64,000 nucleotides of DNA from Cyanoderma ruficeps (lineage: Eukaryota > Chordata > Aves > Passeriformes > Timaliidae): NCBI GenBank assembly GCA_008694505.1, contig VZDJ01000010.1, positions 75,775 through 139,774 on the forward strand. The letters are read 5' to 3'. Positions 39,066-50,400 of the stretch are shown one piece after another. The stretch's first letter is position 1, and the number at the start of each line of letters is the position of its first letter. A program made the translations under genes and the position numbers. The notes beneath the pieces are model-generated. The model searched no databases and had not been told where the DNA came from. It worked only from the letters and a program-made list of their open reading frames with translations.

Positions 39066-42000
39066 GTGAGTACCGGGCGGCGGCTCCGCGCCGCTCCCCG
39101 CCGCCCGCCTCCTGCTCGGCGCGGCCGCGCAGCGGCTTCCCCGCCCCGTGGGACGACGGGCTGGGGTCCCGCTCCTGTCCGGCTTCACCTCCCCTCGCCC
39201 GGGCTTGACGGGGGGTTTGGGAGCTTGTCCCTCGGTCCCGACTGGTGTCGGAGCCGCTCCGGGAGCGGGGCCGCCCGTGTCCCGCTGCTGTGGGCAGCGC
39301 GGCGCCGGAGCCGGGCCGGGACCGCGGCGTCAGCTCTAGCCGGGGCTGGGACGGCGGGCGGGGGGCGAGAATTCCTGTCACGTCCCGTGCTGTGTGTGAT
39401 GGAAGGGGTGCCGGGGAAGAGAAGCCTAGCCCCGGAGATCTGGAGAAACAGTTTTCTTCAGAGAAACCCTCTTTTCTGTGTGGACTTGGATTTAAAAAGC
39501 AGAGCTAGAATGGTTGATCAGCTGCCAGCGTTGCGATTTACCCGCTGTAATAGACCTAATCAGAATTTTTCTTCTGTATGGTTTATTGCAGTTTATACAA
39601 TTCCTGCAATTCTGCCCTCTTTTTTTTTTTAATGCCATTTGTCCATAATTTTGTTTCTTATTGTGTGACATGCTGTAAGTATTGCATAGGATAAAAAAAA
39701 TAGAGAATGTTCTGAAAACCAAATACTGCTAACATTCTGAGCAGAAATGTGCAAACAGAGGGGTTAGTTAGGGGATAGCAGAAGAGTAAATAGTGCTTTA
39801 TCATAGTAATGTCTTCAGTAAAACTCGTTGCAAACTCTCATGGGACTAATGCTAGAGATCAAGTGAGTAGATGTGAATTTGTAATTCATCTTTTCAGTAC
39901 AGTATATTTTGTTTAGAGTTTAGTGTATTATTAACTTTATGGTGTTCAGTCACAGCTTAGCTTTTCTCTTTGCGTAGCACAAAGAAATTAAAAAACTAGC
40001 CCACTGCTTGAGTTGGATCCTATTTTATTAATGCTTTAAACAAGTATTTGCTGATGCAAAAAATTGAAGTTATTTGTCAGGATCTTTTTAGCTTAAATCC
40101 GCAAGACTCTTAACTATAGCATAGACTTGGTTGTTCACATCAGTAATGCAAATGCAGTTTGGTGTAGAATCAATTTAAGGAGATTTGGTAAGATGTATAT
40201 AAATGCTGGTGTTTATTTAAAAGATGGTATTTTAAATATTGAGATTAAAGTACATTGCAATTGAGATGTCTTGTGGCTCTGGGTGATAAATGTAAGTATT
40301 ACTGAAAGTTATTTGCGTAGCTTGAACTGTTTGAATAGGAATGTGGTGTCTTTCATCTCCACCACATCTCAGTCTCGCATTAGGAGAATTGCTGCTTACT
40401 GTGTTAATTCATGATGTTAGCATGTTTCAGTAGTTATAAAGGATTGACAAACAAGATGGTTTGCAATCCTTCTGAGGAGTGATTTCTAATGTTGCAGTAA
40501 GTGGTAGTGGTACTTTCATCAGATATATAACTGCTGAAACTTGCACTAATGTATAGAGAAGTTACAGACACCCACCAAGTATTTTGAAATTTTCTGAGTA
40601 TGGTCAATCATTGTTTTCATTACTATGGGCTGTTTCCTCTCCTGGTCTTGATATATTTGCACAGCAGAGTGTTGCACCATTCAAGTGTAAGAAATGAAGG
40701 GCTCTGTTGAGGCAGCCCACAGCACTGCTCTCAGAGAGTACATGGGTGTCTGTGCCACACTGGCTGTGTTGGGGAAATCTATAGAGCTCAGTTCTAAACA
40801 TCTTTACAAACTGAAGTAGCATGTAATACGGTATATGACCTCTTGTGCCCTCTTCCAGTAAGGAATGATCAAGACCTCTGAAGACAAATCTCCCGTTTAC
40901 AGATTGGTGCTATTCCTTTTCGTGAGCTGGAGACCGAGGAAGTATGAGTGTATATAGTGGTCCTTTTAGAGTATAACTTCCACTTACAAGGTCTCTTTTA
41001 CCTGACTGTATGTACATCTCTAAGCGCTTATATTAACTGGAGTTAGGCCTTGCTCCTGTTAAATTAAACTTTTGCTGCAGAAATTGTGTTTTATCTTGTG
41101 CTATTGAAAGGAGCATTGAACTGAATAAATAAAACATCATGTATCTTATTTGAAATGCTGGATTTCCACTAATAAAATAGAAGCTGTGGATATTTGTTAT
41201 TAAGAAAGGAATATAGGCAGAGATGCTTTGATCTTTTTTCCCCTCTTATTGAAAAATAAATGCTTTATCAGACACGACAGCACTTGCTTGCATTCAGCCC
41301 AGTTGAAGATCTCGCAATCTTAAGGTATGTGTCAAAACTATTCAAAAACATTGCAAGTGAATAAAAATTATAGGAATAACAAGAAGGGAGGATAAAGCTG
41401 GTGGGTAAGAAAGGGCAAGGCTACCTTTCTTGCCCCACCAGCTGTGGGGTAAGAAGTGTAATAATGAGTCTACCCAGTCCACATGGGAATCCTTCAATGA
41501 TAGGTTAGCTTGAGGGTCAGGTTTCTTTTAAATGAAGGGTTTTTCTTATCTTGTTGCCAAATAGTTTTCTGATGGAAAGACACCCCTTTGGCCCAATGGA
41601 GCTGAGGTAGTAATTCTGGGGAGAGAGCAATCTGTGGAAAACAGGGAGAGAGGTAGTAGGGCTGCTACTTCAGTGTGGTGAGGGCAAAAGGCTGATGCAA
41701 TGACATACTAGCTTGGCAGGAACAGATTTATGTCAGGACTTGAAGGAACACTTTGTGCTCAAATTGTTTATCACAAGGGAAATCTTCCTTTACCGTATAT
41801 GAATCTTAGTTTGAATCTTTGTATGAGGTGGGTGTTTGTTTACACATCATTTTAGTTCATGAGTGATGGAACAAGTGTCCTCTTATCAAAGACCTGGTTT
41901 TCAATGTCTGAGAAACAATTTTTCCCAGAAAATTGTAAAGGCTGTTTTCTGACAGTTGAATGTTGTCTGTATCACATGTACTGCAGATTGTGATTTGAAA

Positions 42001-45000
42001 ATACATTTAAGTACATATTTTATTGACCTTTAGAAAGCATATATTCTATTGAAAATGCCTTAACCACTGAAGTTAGTTCTTTTCTTCATTATTAAGTTAG
42101 TATAAATTTCAAAAATGCTTCACAGTAGCAGGGTGGCTTGCAACAGGGTGGAACTTAATGTCTCACTTGAACAACGTAATGTACCTTGCTATTTGCTGGG
42201 CATTTCAGGTGTTGTGAGGATGCAAAAGACAATTAAAATTATTCTTACTGAAGGAATAACTACTGGAAAACACAATTGGTGGTGGCTGTATGAGCACAGA
42301 CACTTGGGTCAGAGTAGCTTTTCAGATCTGATATTGCCCACTTTGTTATCATGTACTCAGTAGCTACATGAGTAATCAAGCATTTCTGTCTTTTAAAACT
42401 CCATCTGCCATGCTATTCTTACTTACAGTGCTAATTTAAACCATTTATGTTTGTCTTTTGACTTGCCGAGAGATCCAGACTGCAATGCCAACACCCATAC
42501 CTACTAAATCGTGTTTGGCTTTATAAATTATAAAGTTATAAGAGTTACAAAAGTACTCCTCTTTGTAGTGACACAGTCTGCAACGTAGTCTTTTGTCCTG
42601 CTGTGCCCATGCTAGTGGTTAGGTTTTGTGGAAGGGATCCACTGTGTGGGATCGTGGTCCTGTGGAGGAGGTTGATACAGGGCTGCATGGAGAATGCTGG
42701 AGATGTGGCGGAGAAAAAAAACTCTGCATGGTGACTGCTGGTGATATGAAACTCTGGTAAATGTAGCAGAAAATTTTAACCTCTCTGTATTAAGAGAATA
42801 AACACAGCACCAATTCTGTTGGGGTGTAATGATTTATACTTCCCCGTTTCTCCTTTTCTGTACCATTTAGTGAGACTTAGAGCATTAGTGTATTACAGTG
42901 CTAGACCTGCTCGGCCTCTGCATCAGCCACGGAGTTACAACTGAGGATGGGTCCATAATGTGAGAAGCTGAACTCAGAATGTGCAATGCAAAGATGCTTT
43001 GCTGACTTTGTGTGCATTAAGGCAGCAGATTGCCACCTCTGATCACTTAAGCTTGTAGCTTGTAATCCTAGAACAAAGTTGATATATGAAAACATAAATA
43101 CAAATAACCAATTGTATTTAAATAGGATGTTAACAGAGATGGAGAAAATTAATATTTAGAACTTCAAAAGCAGTTTAAATACTGTCAAAAATCTGTTATG
43201 GTCTTCAAACTCTGATTATAAGTGATCAGTCCAAACATGAAATATTCTGTTGGATGCACAGCAGTAATTTTATACTGAAAGAAGTCAGTAGTTAACAGAC
43301 AACAACTCTGAGGGGAAGCTGGAAAAAGATTATTAATAACAAGTATAATGTTACAACATTCAAGCATTTAAATAGAATTTGAGTTTTTACTGCCTCAAAA
43401 GAAAACAGGATCAATAAAAGTTCATATTGCAGTAAATCTCTAGAATGCATTGATGGATGGTAGAAACCTGTACTTGTGTTAGTTTTGCGAACAGATATCT
43501 TTGTGCCTGACGAATATCCAGAAGTTTTGGGGTTTAATCCATGCACAGTTTATCTATACATCCTTATTGGTATAGCCAAACAACTCCCTTTGTGCCTTTT
43601 GGAGCTTGGGGATAGTCTGACCGTGAAATACAACTTGCAGGACAGAAGAAACAGGCTGAAAGATCCGTCCTCACATTTTATTCCAGCTACCTCAGTTAAA
43701 TGAACTTGCAGTCAGTTTCTGCCTTACGTGCTTGTTTTCCAGCTGCAGCAAGCAGTCTGATTTCTGCTATATTTCATGTTTCTTTTTTTTTTTTTTTTGC
43801 CTGCCTTTTTCATAGGTGCATTATGTTAGTGCTATCTAGAGAATGAATTGGGCTTTTCTTAATTGCATAACTGAAAATACTGCTTGAATTTGTTATGGAA
43901 TGCTTATTAAACTGTGTTTGCTCAAGAGCCATGTTATGAGCCTACTTTATAATTGTTCTGAGCAATGCCTTGTTTACTGTTTTCATCCAGAAGAGCTTGA
44001 ACTGTTCGGTGTTTTGTTGGTTTGTGAAATTGCTAATGGCTTTATGTGATGCTATAAAAAGTGAGTGAAAACAAAACAGGATTCCTTCTAGATGGTGGCT
44101 CTTGTCCTTTGCTTCGCATGGATTGAGGAAGACTGATTGTGGTTACTTTGGGACCAAACTTTACCTGTTCTGCCAAGAATAGGGAAGATCTGACATGAGG
44201 ACTGAGAGAAGAGTAATTAAAAGCTGCTGTATCTTTGGGTTTCAATTGCATTTTATGGCTGAGTCTGTTACAGTATATCAGGAGCACTGTGGAACTTCTA
44301 CTTAAAAAGAAACCTCTAAGAAAACCATAGCTTTCGTAATGAGTGTGACAGTTCGCAGTCAGACAGAGTAGCTCTAAAGACTAAGTCAGATGTTAAGTAA
44401 ACAGAGTAGAATACAACATGGTCAGGACTCTACCAGGCCATCTCTTTGATAGGACACATAGATCAAGCCTGGTGAGCTGTGCCTGTGCTGGGGCTTTGGT
44501 CTTGTGTTGAGTTCTGGCTGGTTTAGGGCATAAAATAGGTGAGTTGAGCCACCTGAAAGAATGATTTGCAGGGTGCAGTGGGAAATCCTGCTCTTTTTCT
44601 ATAATCTGTTTGCAGATTTTGGCTGGGGCACACATATAACTGCGACACATGCAGCTGAAATGTTACAGGCTGGTGCTTGTTCCAAATAGGGCCAACCTGC
44701 TGGTCCAGCATGTGTGAATGAGCTTATCTTCCAGCTGCAATGTTTTTGTGGTAGGATCAAAAAGCGCGTGTCAGACGGTGCTTTACACTTTTCAGCTGTG
44801 ATTTCTGACCTTTGGAGAGTGGCAGTGAGCCTCTGGGTCTGCTCGTGCTGGGTGTTGCTAACAAACACTGCACAGGAGAGGAGCCTGTTACGTGATAGGG
44901 TCACTGCTGGCCGGCTGTGCACCAGCCAGTTCTGCTGCTGCAGGACAGTGTGTACAGCACGGAGGGACTGCAGCCTGGGAGGCGGGGGGAAACAGCCTTC

Positions 45001-45489
45001 CACTTCCCTCTGAGAAAGGCTATTTATGTGGAACTGTGTGAGGGGCTTTGGTATCTTCCAGCTCTGAGGTGCTTTAATTAGGATGGCCATATCAGTTGAG
45101 AAAACATTTCAGAAAAAGAAGTCACTGTTGTAAAGAAGCCTGTGCCTCATTATTGCTGGTTCTTAGATAAGTGTTTTGTTTGAACAGCTAATTTCCTTGA
45201 AATAATGGGTAGCTTTGAGAAAATTAATTTCTTTGGTTGCATTTTGGTTGTGCAGTTTTTTTTGGCAGCGTGTAATTTCATCCACCACAAGGCACACACA
45301 AGTGGGTTAACTACGGTGGGTTCTGCTTGCCGGTTCTCAGGGCTCTAGCTGACCACAGAGGTGCTGTGGAAGGACCTCTGAAAGGTGCTTCCATTAAGGA
45401 AACATGGCATTCACCTGTTTGAGTGGTGTGAGGGGCCTGCCTAACTTGCATTGAGGCAAGAGGAATAAGAATATTTGCTTTATACATCA
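39066..45489 (+). other. Proposed first intron, proximal part; no other gene seen
   Basis: The sequence is AT-rich, starts at the donor at 39066 and contains no recognisable coding exon. Open stretches such as 163 codons on the minus strand at 44599-45090 lack domain content. One strong palindrome (41396-41443) is listed separately. A T-rich tract occurs at about 43783-43799. Confidence 0.5.
41396..41443. repeat. 48-bp near-perfect palindrome (hairpin)
   Basis: The left arm, AGCTGGTGGGTAAGAAAGG (41396-41414), pairs with CCTTTCTTGCCCCACCAGCT (41424-41443) around a 9-base loop, with one small mismatch/bulge region. A stem of about 19 bp is longer than expected by chance. The size is at the low end for a microRNA precursor, and flanking pairing looks weak. 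Alternatives are a decayed small inverted-repeat element or chance. Confidence 0.75.
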
Positions 45490-45954
45490 TTGTAAAGCTA
45501 GCATGGCTTTATACAAAGGGGAAGTCTTGCCTGACAGATTTGGTGACCTTCTATGATGGAGCTACGGGTTTGGTGGACTGCAGCAGAGCAACTGATATTG
45601 TCTGTGTAGGCTAATGCAGTTTGACACTGTCCTGCAGGCCATCCTTGTGTGTAAATTGGAGAGATGCGGATTGATGGATTGATCACTTGGTGGATAGAGC
45701 TGGCTGGATGGCCAGCTCAGAGTTGTGGTCAAAAGCTCATTGTCCACATGGAGACCAGTGATGAGTGGAGTCCCTCAGGGGTCAGTCCTGGGGCCAATAC
45801 TGTTCTACACCTCTGTCAGTGACATGGACAGTGGGATCAGGGCTCCCTCAGCAGGTTTGCTGCTGACACTTAGCTGTGTGGGGCACTTGACACAGGGGAG
45901 GGAAGGGATGGCATCCACAGGGACCTGGATAGGCTGGAGAGGTGGGACCATGCA
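45490..45954 (+). mobile_element. CR1 LINE, 5' segment of a split copy (reverse-transcriptase region)
   Basis: This is plus-strand CR1 derived from the reverse-transcriptase domain. One frame still reads MSGVPQGSVLGPILF (from about 45759), the classic CR1 SGVPQGSVLGP block just ahead of the catalytic FADD region. The DNA around 45850-45875 corresponds to that region but is frameshifted. The segment stops abruptly at ATGCA (45950-45954), where the LTR is inserted, and resumes at 46676. It is 5'-truncated near 45490 and is not functional. Confidence 0.93.
45950..45954. repeat. Left target-site duplication ATGCA
   Basis: ATGCA directly precedes the TG end of the LTR and is repeated exactly at 46676-46680. 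Undisturbed CR1 has this pentamer once at the equivalent position, so the duplication records the integration. Confidence 0.93.
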
Positions 45955-46004
45955 TGTTATAAACGAGGCTGTAGATCCAGTTGGTAAAAAAAAACGACGA
46001 ATCG

Positions 46005-46010
46005 TTTATT
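46005..46010 (-). terminator. LTR polyadenylation signal AATAAA
   Basis: The plus strand reads TTTATT, so the minus strand reads AATAAA. It lies about 160 bases downstream of the LTR TATA box in LTR orientation, where the R region's poly(A) signal is expected. Confidence 0.75.
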
Positions 46011-46037
46011 GAAAACAAAACGACTATTGCAACATCA

Positions 46038-46066
46038 AAAGGAGTCGGGCTAATCCCGACTCCTTT
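46038..46066 (-). repeat. Perfect 12-bp hairpin in the LTR R region
   Basis: AAAGGAGTCGGG (46038-46049) pairs without mismatch with CCCGACTCCTTT (46055-46066) around a 5-base loop. In LTR orientation it lies between the predicted transcription start and the poly(A) signal, so it would be transcribed. A GC-rich stem here could affect polyadenylation or RNA structure; that role is inferred. Confidence 0.9.
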
Positions 46067-46169
46067 ACAACAAGCCAGAGTTACAAAAATATGTGTGGTA
46101 CCATATGGGCACTTCCCTCTTAGGCAACAATGTCCCTCAGAGAAAAGGCACCCTCTCAAGCTGTCTGTC

Positions 46170-46179
46170 CCTTTTATAT
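46170..46179 (-). promoter_or_regulatory. LTR TATA box
   Basis: The minus strand reads ATATAAAAGG, a near-consensus TATA box. Three CCAAT boxes lie upstream within about 80 bases at about 25-base spacing, giving a compact RNA polymerase II promoter. Predicted initiation is near 46145, directed leftward and therefore antisense to the proposed host gene. Confidence 0.8.
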
Positions 46180-46196
46180 CCTCCTTTCTTTCAGTG

Positions 46197-46251
46197 ATTG
46201 GTGGATTTTGGATCCTCAAGATGATTGGCTTGTTTTTCGGGGTTCTATTGG
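46197..46251 (-). promoter_or_regulatory. Three CCAAT boxes in the LTR U3
   Basis: CCAAT occurs on the minus strand at 46251-46247, 46228-46224 and 46201-46197, all upstream of the TATA box in LTR orientation. A further CCAAT in the opposite direction lies at 46275-46279. The clustering supports NF-Y-type activation, which is inferred from motif alone. Confidence 0.75.
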
Positions 46252-46530
46252 TCCTTAGCGGGAGCTCCTCTGGACCAATCACTTTCCCGCCTTTGAATGC
46301 TTGGTCAGTTGTGTCCACCAGTCATTGACCCGGAGTGATGTCTTCATTTGGAGCCTTCTTCGGGAGAAGAAAGATCCTTTCTTTCTTCTCTCTCTCTCTC
46401 TCTGGTGTCAGCCTTGCAAATACTCTCGCACTCTTTAACAGTAACTTCTTACACTCATAACTGTTCGGAACTAGTAACAATTGTACAAACTTACAATTAC
46501 AATCCTACAAAACTTGTAGTAACAACTCGT

Positions 46531-46643
46531 ACAAAGCCATGAATGGAAATGAAACTTGTAAGATGCATAAACATTTGTAACAGACACCTACAAAGTTGCA
46601 AACGGAAATGAAACTTATAAGATACATATCTATACATTTGTAA
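46531..46643. repeat. 59-bp direct repeat within the LTR U3
   Basis: Two diverged copies (46531-46589 and 46590-46643) share ACAAAG, GGAAATGAAACTT (46545 and 46604), a TAAGAT-CAT block and CATTTGTAAC. The offset is 59 bp. Repeated U3 blocks often act as enhancer units in retroviral LTRs; that role is inferred. Confidence 0.85.
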
Positions 46644-46675
46644 CTAAAAATATCTACCTTTAAACATCGATGACA

Positions 46676-46680
46676 ATGCA
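46676..46680. repeat. Right target-site duplication ATGCA
   Basis: Exact copy of 45950-45954, directly following the ACA end of the LTR and directly continuing into CR1 sequence (AACCTC). Confidence 0.93.
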
Positions 46681-47457
46681 AACCTCAGGGAGTTCAGCAA
46701 GGCCAGGTACAAGGCCCTACACCTGCATTGGGGCAATCCCAGACACACCCACAGGCTGAGCAGAGAAGTGACTGAGAGCAGCCCTGTGGGGAAGGACTTG
46801 GGGGTGGTGACTGATGAGAAACTCACCACGAGCCAGCAGTGTGCACTCCGAGCATAGAAAACCAAGGGTATCCTGGGCTGCATCCAAAGGAGTGTGTCCA
46901 GAGGGTCAGGGGAGGGGATTCTGCCCGCTATTCTGCTCCTGTGAAACCCCACCAGAGGCACTGTGTCCAGCCCAGGTGTCTCCCAAGTTAAGAGGGACAT
47001 GGGACAGCTGGAGCAAGTCCAGAGGAGGCCACAAAGCTGATAAGGATATTTCCCCTAAAAAGAGAGGCTGAGAAAGTTGTGGCTGTTCAGCCTGGAAAAG
47101 AGAAGATTGTGTGGAGACATCATGGCAACCTGCCAGTATCTGAAGGAGCCTACAGGGAAGCTAGAGACGGATTCTTTGTCAGGAACTGTAGAGACAGGAC
47201 AAGGAGTAATGGAACAAACTGAAAGAGGGGAAATTTAGGTTATATATAAGGAATAAATTCTTTACTATGAGTGTGGTGAAACAGGTTTCCCAGGGAAGCT
47301 GTGGATGCCCCAGCCCTGGCAGTGTATAGAGCGATGCTGGGTAAAACCTTGAGCAGTCTGGTCTTGTGGGAGGTATCCCTGCGCACGATAAGGGAGATTG
47401 GGACTAGATGATCATTACAGTGCATTCCAACCCTTAATATTTCTATGATTCTATGAT
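46676..47457 (+). mobile_element. CR1 LINE, 3' segment of the split copy
   Basis: This continues the CR1 interrupted at 45954. AACCTCAGGGAGTTCAGCAA follows at once, then the GGGGCAATCCCAGACACA block, the 3' region with GGTTTCCCAGGGAAGCTGTG (47284-47303), GGACTAGATGATC (47401-47413) and the terminal octamers (TTCTATGATTCTATGATT) ending near 47457. Together with 45490-45954 this is about 1.25 kb of one LINE copy. No frame is intact. Confidence 0.95.
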
Positions 47458-50400
47458 TTTTCAGGCTTATGGTGGATAATGTCATAAGACCCGTATCCAA
47501 CATACAGGGGAATTAAGCAATACATTTGGCCCTTGTATCTTTGATCCATCTTGTGGTGTAGAATGCACTTAATGCCATGATGGAAAATATAATGTTGTCC
47601 ACTGTTGTACCCATGTGTTCATTGTGGCCTGTTCTATTGTTTTGTTTTTTTTTCAAATATAAAAAAATAATACTTTATTGAGCTAATCAGGTATATTGTG
47701 AAAATCATTTCAGATCCCTTTTCCTCTCCTGTTCTACTACTGCAGGTGAAGGTGAAGAGCTCTCTCCATAAGAATCCAAGGGAACTTTGTGGAGCCAGTG
47801 TGAATAAAAACTCCATCCATCAAAAGGAAAGAACATAGGATTTAGGAAGAGACACTCCTTCTGACTAGTTGTTCACATTGACATTGAATGATATAATGGG
47901 AATCTTCATGCAGAACCATCTATAGTCATGCTCCTGTTTTCTTTGCTGAAGCGGGAGTTGCAGATTTTTTTAAATAATTTTAAAAATAATTTTGGCTTAT
48001 TCTTTCAAACCCAAGGAAACAGGGAGCAAAGTTAATCACAGGAGATTTTCAGTTAGAAGAGGGAAGAAATTTTTTATACTGTTAGAAAGTGTTCAGTGTT
48101 TCAGTTTGCTAAATCATGCAGAAAAGGAGAAGAGGTTGAAGGATCACAAGCCAGGGACTGCATACAGATTCTGGATAGTTTGTGAAACAAAATGGAGTAT
48201 GTGCAAGTAGGAAGACCAGGACCTGAAAGCCTGGGGAACTAATGGTTGTTGGAAAGACTGAAGTTATAGGCTCTGAAGCATTTGGTTCCACTGTCTTAAG
48301 TGAACATTTATGTGAACACATAACTGAACATTAGGTGGCCAGTAATCAAAAGAACATGTTTAAGACCAAGAGTAATGCTTTGTTTAAGGATGTTTGAGGT
48401 GGCTGGACTAAAACACAGTAAAAAACCCAGCTTCCTCAAGATGATTAAAAATTCTAATGTCATTTGAATTGCACCCAGAAGTATATTTTCATACTGATTT
48501 AAATTTTTTAAAAATTATTATTATTGTAAAGATTATAGTGTTTCATGGATAGAGCTATGCTAGGAGTAGAAATATTTTTGGTAGTGTGGGACTGATTCTG
48601 TCAGTGGCTTGCATTGCTGTGCTTTCCAAATGGTATACTGGTTCCAGTATTTTTTAGCAGCCTGTCAGTGCAACAGCATGTAAAAATAGAGGGAACAGAA
48701 AAATAGTATCTTTGCATTAAACAGCTGATGTCATTCACCTACTCATTTTATACATGAGCATAATATATTTTATAATATATTGATGTTACTATTAATATTA
48801 TATTACATTATAAATATTATTCTAAGTAATAATAATAAATATATTTTTATTAACTGAATATATATATATTATATTATTTTTATATTTAAATTTACTAATG
48901 CTGGACTATGAAAACAAAATGTAAATAAATAGGACTGCTACAATTTGTTGTTAGAGCTGAAATAAAAGAGCTCTCTCTCACTAGTTACTTTTTTGTCTGG
49001 AGTTTTTAAACTTCTAAAAGGCTCCTTGCAGGGAACCTGATCTTACAAGAGGCTGTGACTGTTTGTATGAACTGTTCATATATACAATCCCATTTATAAG
49101 CAGCAGAACTGTGGCTTTCTGGGCAAAAGAAGTTATCCTTTTCACTTTCTACATCTCAGACACCTGCTCTGACCAAATATGTTGAAAATCAGAGAAGTAC
49201 ATCCATTCCCATTAAGATTGAGCAGTACTACAGAGCAACATCCTCAGCTGTGGCTTTGATGCCTGCTGGTCATACAGCTCTCTCTTCTCAGGACTTTTCA
49301 TTGTTGCTTCATATCCCAGTAGACTGGTGTTTTCCAGATGCTCTGATCACTCCCTACGCTAAGAATACAGATAGGTCCTCTTACAAAATGTTATTAAAAT
49401 ACCCAGTCAGAAGGAGTGTGCTTATTTACAGGCTGTGCCTTGTGGAGCATTTCAGACAACACAGGCTGAAACCAGCTTGGGGAAAGTGCTGGATATTCTC
49501 AGCCAGAGATAGCAGCTCCGACTTCAGCTGGGTGTCCAGCAGCCAGTGAACACAGCTGCTGCCCCCTGCTCCTCACCAGCCCCTCTCCCTTTCCTTCTGC
49601 TGAGCAGAAATTGAAGTCTCTCTGAGTTTGGACTAATGTAGATGAAGTTAGCCATTGGTGGCCTCCAGTACCAGAGAGGCAGACAATGATCTAGGCCATG
49701 TGTTGTGTATCCTTCCCTAAGAGGGGGGCAGAACTGGAGAAGCCAGTAGAAGTGTTGGCACCAATGGAGGTGGAAACTTGCTAATAGAGGAGACCAGGAA
49801 AGCTGAACAAACAACTGCATTCATTACGGCAATTACTGGACAGAGATGAGGCATTTTCTGGGGAAAGATGAATGTCAATCTGTGTTTTGTTCCATTGTGT
49901 TCATACACAAGTGGCTGGTAGTCATTTATGGGTGCTGTAGTCACACAAACAGTATTGGAGGAATTTGTACATTAGAAAAATACAGGGAGAAGTATCAAAA
50001 GGACATTTAACATGCTAGTATCGATATTTTACCTTGTGTAAGTTTTCTGGGATGCATGAAGGGACTGAGACATCAAGTAATTCTAACAATGTAGATCAAG
50101 GATGGAGAGGGCAAGTACTTCTGTCTCAACAGCACTGACCTTTTGTGTGTTCTACATTATAAATAGTTGCCTATCGGCAGCTCTGGCTTTTTGCATTGAC
50201 TTCTGATCCCTACTGCTCTTACTATTCATTTCTTCATCTTTGTCTTGGCAGAGCACTTCAGTTACTACAGGAAAGAACTAATGCCACTCATTATATTGTT
50301 TTGGCATTTGAAAATGTAAAAACAAATGCTCATATTCCTTTGACTTTTTCTTTGCAGACTGATGGTGTGTGGGGTGGATGAGGAATGATGCTTTCAAAGC

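Larger units (their letters stand above)
38097..39390 (+). promoter_or_regulatory. CpG-island promoter, TATA-less
   Basis: Base composition changes abruptly from AT-rich to very GC-rich with dense, undepleted CpG over about 1.3 kb, then returns to AT-rich sequence after about 39400. This is the hallmark of a vertebrate housekeeping or developmental promoter. Overlapping GC boxes (CCCCGCCCCGCCCC, 38845-38858) suit SP/KLF binding, and GCGATGGCCGC (38640-38650) is YY1-like. A TGCGCGCACAGCGC element near 38380 resembles an NRF1 site. No TATA box was found. A run of 14 T (38905-38918) interrupts the island. Long open frames here on both strands (up to 379 codons) arise because GC-rich sequence is poor in stop codons; I do not call them genes. 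Direction is inferred from the plus-strand splice donor at 39066. A divergent minus-strand transcript is possible. Confidence 0.85.
45955..46675 (-). mobile_element. Solo LTR of an endogenous retrovirus, 721 bp, inserted in CR1
   Basis: The element starts TGTTATAAACG and ends CATCGATGACA on the plus strand, giving the canonical TGT...ACA ends. Perfect 5-bp duplications (ATGCA) flank it, and a CR1 LINE continues on both sides. The orientation is minus, because the promoter and poly(A) signals are ordered only on that strand: CCAAT boxes at 46251-46247, 46228-46224 and 46201-46197, ATATAAAAGG at 46179-46170, a hairpin at 46066-46038 and AATAAA at 46010-46005. This gives U3 of about 530 bases, R of about 150 and a short U5. 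No gag, pol or env is present, so it is best explained by LTR-LTR recombination after insertion. The identical duplications and retained CpGs suggest moderate youth. A 5-bp duplication fits several avian ERV groups; the family is not assigned. Frames of 115 and 156 codons across it are not genes. Confidence 0.92.

Noticed and set aside
38305..39632. Long open frames of 358 codons (minus) and 379 codons (plus) in the CpG island
   Set aside because: GC-rich sequence lacks stop codons on both strands. The products are arginine-, proline- and glycine-rich without any domain, and they overlap each other and the splice donor.
44599..45090. 163-codon minus-strand frame in the proposed intron
   Set aside because: No recognisable domain and no splice signals at its ends; overlapped by an open plus-strand frame.
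45725..46012. 95-codon frame containing SGVPQGSVLGP
   Set aside because: The motif is real, but it is a decayed CR1 reverse-transcriptase fragment that runs on into the inserted LTR. It is not a host gene.
45848..46328. 156-codon minus and 115-codon plus frames over the LTR
   Set aside because: They lie across U3/R/U5 regulatory sequence and the CR1 junction. No retroviral protein similarity is evident.
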